Part shown: piece by piece, positions 61,843 to 64,000 of the stretch
Numbering within the stretch: the stretch's first letter is position 1
Layout: every line of letters begins with the position of its first letter
Origin: Paenibacillus sp. sptzw28
Lineage (GTDB): Bacteria; Bacillota; Bacilli; Paenibacillales; Paenibacillaceae
Reading direction: 5' to 3'
DNA length: 64,000 nucleotides
Assembly: GCF_019550795.1 (NCBI RefSeq)
Contig: NZ_CP080545.1
Location: forward strand, 3,382,001 to 3,446,000
Notes under the pieces: generated by a model
Database searches by the model: none
Told to the model about the DNA's origin: nothing
Seen by the model: the letters and a program-made list of their open reading frames with translations, nothing else
Made by a program: the position numbers and the translations under genes

Positions 61843-64000
61843 CTAGATCACAATTCGAGCCCATCGGATCAGAATGTCCGCCTGTTCCCCCGTGAAAAAT
61901 TTCCCGGTTTGGTCCGTCACTTGGCCAATATAGTCGGCCATCATGCTCTTAGCCGCGTCTATTCTGCCGCTGCCTGCCGCTGCTTTCGCCTGATCCAGCT
62001 TTTGGTTCAGCGATTTTACGACTGTATCCCACTCTTTGGTACCCGTCGCCTTCAGGAATGAGTTTGTCACTGTCTTTAAGCTGTCAAACGTAACTGTCAC
62101 CGTAAACGTGTGCGCAGCTGTCGTTTGATGGCCCGCCATATCCTCTGCTGTGATCGTTACAGTATTCTGACCGGCGGGCAGTGAGTAAGCCTTGGCCTGA
62201 ACCAGCGGCTGGCCGCACGGCGTACCGTATACGCTCGAGATAACATCCGTCGCGCTGCATGTAATGCTCACCGTCTGATCGATCGTGTACGACGCCGAGC
62301 CCATTATCTGAACGACGGGTGCGCTCCGGTCGATCTTAATCTCAAGCTTGTTCGCTTCTCCCGAATCGACCGAACGGCGGTACTGCACCTGATGCGTTCC
62401 CTCTTGTGCCAGGGTGACAGGCGCGCCATAGACTGCCCAGGTGACTCCTCCGTCCAGGCTGTATTCCGCGATTGCCGCAGGAGACATGGTCACTGTGACT
62501 GGGGATGTATACCAGCCGTTCTTGCCTCCCGGAGCCGCAGGGTCTACAGACACAGTAACATCCTTCCACTGCAGCCCCTTGAGTGCAGCAATCAATCTCG
62601 CTGATGCCGAGTCGATCTCGGGCTGAGCTGCAGCCTCATTGCTGTAGACCTCTTGCGCTTTCTTTACTTCCGCCTGAAGCGCTTGTATGCTCTCCTCTTT
62701 GTACAGCCCGGTATCGACTGCACCGGCTTCTTCCAGTAAGATCGGAAGCAATGTCTTGTCGATCGGCTTGTCATAGAACTCAAGCTCAGCGACGTTCGAG
62801 TTACCGGCGGGAGAATAGAAGCGCAGATAATTGAAGGCTGTCGCATTTGTAATCGACGCTGTATTCCAAGCCGCCGCAGTGATGCCGTTAATCGTATAAA
62901 GATCGGTCCAGGCCATTCCATCATTCGACCCTTGAATGATAGAGCCCTTTACCCTGGATACAAAATTGGTTCTCGGATAGAATTTGACACTTCCGATGCT
63001 TCTGGCATTGTCCGCACCTAAATCGACAAGAATCCAGCTTGGGTTGGCTGTGGTATCGGTATAGGTGCCCGTATTGCCGTCAAAAGCCCGCCAACCGTTC
63101 TGTGCAGCTGACCCCGCGTTGGCGTCAGGCCAGACTACAGTAGAAGCGGTGACCATCGAAGACGTCACGGCAACTTTCGCCGCGGGAAGTGTGGATGCAG
63201 GCACCAGCAATGATTCGGCTTGAGCGAGCTGTTGGATAAGCGCCGCTTTATCGGCGTCCGGCAGCGCAAGCGCAGCCTGGATCCGTTCCGCTTCCTTCTT
63301 ATACAGGTAGTAGCTGCCCTTGGTATAGCCGTCTGGCATCAGCAGTCCGAGACTAACCTTGAAAGCAACCGTTTGGCTGACCGTAAACAGCCCGTTGCTA
63401 ACGGTAAAGATGGCAAAGTTGTCGCCGTAATTCGCCGGAGCCGGAGTCCACGTGAAGATACCTGTGACAGGATCAAACGCCGCGCCCGAAGGCAGTTTGG
63501 CAGCGCTGTAAGTTAGAGCCGCACCGGTAGGATCCGTCGCTTTCACCTGATACGTAAACGCTTGTCTTGTCTTAAGCTCCACCGTTCCACCCGGAGCGAT
63601 GACCGGATCGCCTTTTACGGTGAGCTTGACGGTACGGGAAGTAGACCCTCCTTCCGCTGCAGCGGTTAAGGTTAACGTATAGACTCCGCCCTGCGTTCTG
63701 GCAGGCGTCCATGCGACTGTGCGCTTATCTGGATCGAAAACCGCTCCTTGCGGCAGTCCGCTTACACTGAATACGGTACCGGTTACGGAGTTCAACTGGT
63801 GAAGCTTGAAAGAGAGCTGATTGCCCGCGATGACGGTTTTGTCCGCAACGGGAGCAATCGCCGGAACGCCCGGCAGATAGACCAGACCTTCATAGGCCCC
63901 TCTTAAACGATCGGCTGCGGCGTCAACCTCAGCCTGGCTTGCGCCTGAATCGGATGCGACAGCCTGCGCCGAAGGTATTTCCTGCTGCAAAGCATGCACG
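61843..64000 (-). CDS. Large multidomain surface or carbohydrate-binding protein, N-terminus beyond the window
   Basis: C-terminal 718 residues of an exported protein that continues past the right edge. Domains in order: a FIVAR-type three-helix segment (AEVDAAADRLRGAYEGLVYL), two putative-Ig (He_PIG) domains (VPAIAPVADKTVIAG and DPVIAPGGTVELKT), a coiled linker, a discoidin/F5-8 type C domain (VTASTVVWPDANAGS to FYSPAGNSNVAELEFYD), another FIVAR segment, an OmpL47/Ig domain with GWYTSPVTVTMSP, an Ig-like domain with SAPVVQIMGSASY, and a helical tail. Such tails are attached to large glycosidases and lyases in Paenibacillus, so a catalytic domain upstream is likely. No S-layer or sortase motif at the C-terminus. 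Confidence 0.85.
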   Translation of the reverse strand, partial: VHALQQEIPSAQAVASDSGASQAEVDAAADRLRGAYEGLVYLPGVPAIAPVADKTVIAGNQLSFKLHQLNSVTGTVFSVSGLPQGAVFDPDKRTVAWTPARTQGGVYTLTLTAAAEGGSTSRTVKLTVKGDPVIAPGGTVELKTRQAFTYQVKATDPTGAALTYSAAKLPSGAAFDPVTGIFTWTPAPANYGDNFAIFTVSNGLFTVSQTVAFKVSLGLLMPDGYTKGSYYLYKKEAERIQAALALPDADKAALIQQLAQAESLLVPASTLPAAKVAVTSSMVTASTVVWPDANAGSAAQNGWRAFDGNTGTYTDTTANPSWILVDLGADNARSIGSVKFYPRTNFVSRVKGSIIQGSNDGMAWTDLYTINGITAAAWNTASITNATAFNYLRFYSPAGNSNVAELEFYDKPIDKTLLPILLEEAGAVDTGLYKEESIQALQAEVKKAQEVYSNEAAAQPEIDSASARLIAALKGLQWKDVTVSVDPAAPGGKNGWYTSPVTVTMSPAAIAEYSLDGGVTWAVYGAPVTLAQEGTHQVQYRRSVDSGEANKLEIKIDRSAPVVQIMGSASYTIDQTVSITCSATDVISSVYGTPCGQPLVQAKAYSLPAGQNTVTITAEDMAGHQTTAAHTFTVTVTFDSLKTVTNSFLKATGTKEWDTVVKSLNQKLDQAKAAAGSGRIDAAKSMMADYIGQVTDQTGKFFTGEQADILIRWARIVI

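Noticed and set aside
1..64000. Mobile-element origin of the rearranged sites.
   Set aside because: No transposase fragment, terminal inverted repeat, target duplication, integrase or tRNA attachment site was seen at any junction.

Overview
The window reads as chromosomal DNA of a spore-forming member of the Bacillota, most likely Paenibacillus or a close relative. Evidence is the strong AGGAGG-type ribosome binding sites, GTG and TTG starts, CcpA-type cre sites, a c-di-AMP riboswitch in front of a KimA-type potassium transporter, a CotD-like spore coat protein, a diaminopimelate-type MurE and many plant-polysaccharide enzymes with CBM13, CBM42, OmpL47 and discoidin domains. Almost all genes lie on the minus strand. 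No rRNA, tRNA, CRISPR array, prophage, transposase or origin was seen.

Layout. 1-8.9 kb: GH42 beta-galactosidase (runs off the left edge) with a divergent, broken AraC regulator; an S9 peptidase; a secreted alginate-lyase-like enzyme with lectin domains; a wrecked GntR/ABC operon fused to a dehydrogenase tail. 9-15 kb: serine hydrolase, broken LysR and MFS genes fused head to head, pectate lyase PL10, frameshifted M48 protease. 15-19.4 kb: KimA under a ydaO (c-di-AMP) riboswitch, a GlcG/HbpS protein, a dehydrogenase with an amber codon. 19.4-22 kb: a rearranged block in which DUF4386, oligogalacturonate lyase, a glycosidase-like gene and an AraC gene are all broken. 22-28 kb: sugar isomerase, Fe-siderophore uptake operon, membrane protein, truncated DOPA-dioxygenase-like gene. 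28-31.5 kb: intact GH43 and GH28, a pectin/arabinan side-chain pair. 32-38.8 kb: histidine (urocanate) degradation operon hutU-hutI-M20 hydrolase-hutF-like, with a TetR gene and a shared operator motif. 39-49 kb: CBS protein, spore coat protein, peroxiredoxin, AraC, OmpL47-domain protein, a 39-bp tandem-repeat protein, gene fragments, DUF1992, TetR plus methionine aminopeptidase, lipoprotein. 49-64 kb: an ECF sigma factor with its YCII partner, several acetyltransferases, HAD, methyltransferase, HxlR regulator, a Rieske protein next to a MurE paralogue, nucleotidyltransferase, TetR, broken P450, and a large surface protein that runs off the right edge.

How it works together. The carbohydrate genes form a plant cell-wall (pectin, galactan, arabinan) utilisation region under catabolite control. 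The hut genes convert urocanate to glutamate by what looks like a deiminase route. The most striking property of the window is decay: about twenty of roughly seventy genes are broken, by single-base slips, nonsense changes, a 13-bp tandem duplication, internal deletions, fusions and an inversion, and no insertion sequence is visible. The one-base slips could partly be sequencing error; the fusions, inversion and in-frame stops are harder to explain that way.
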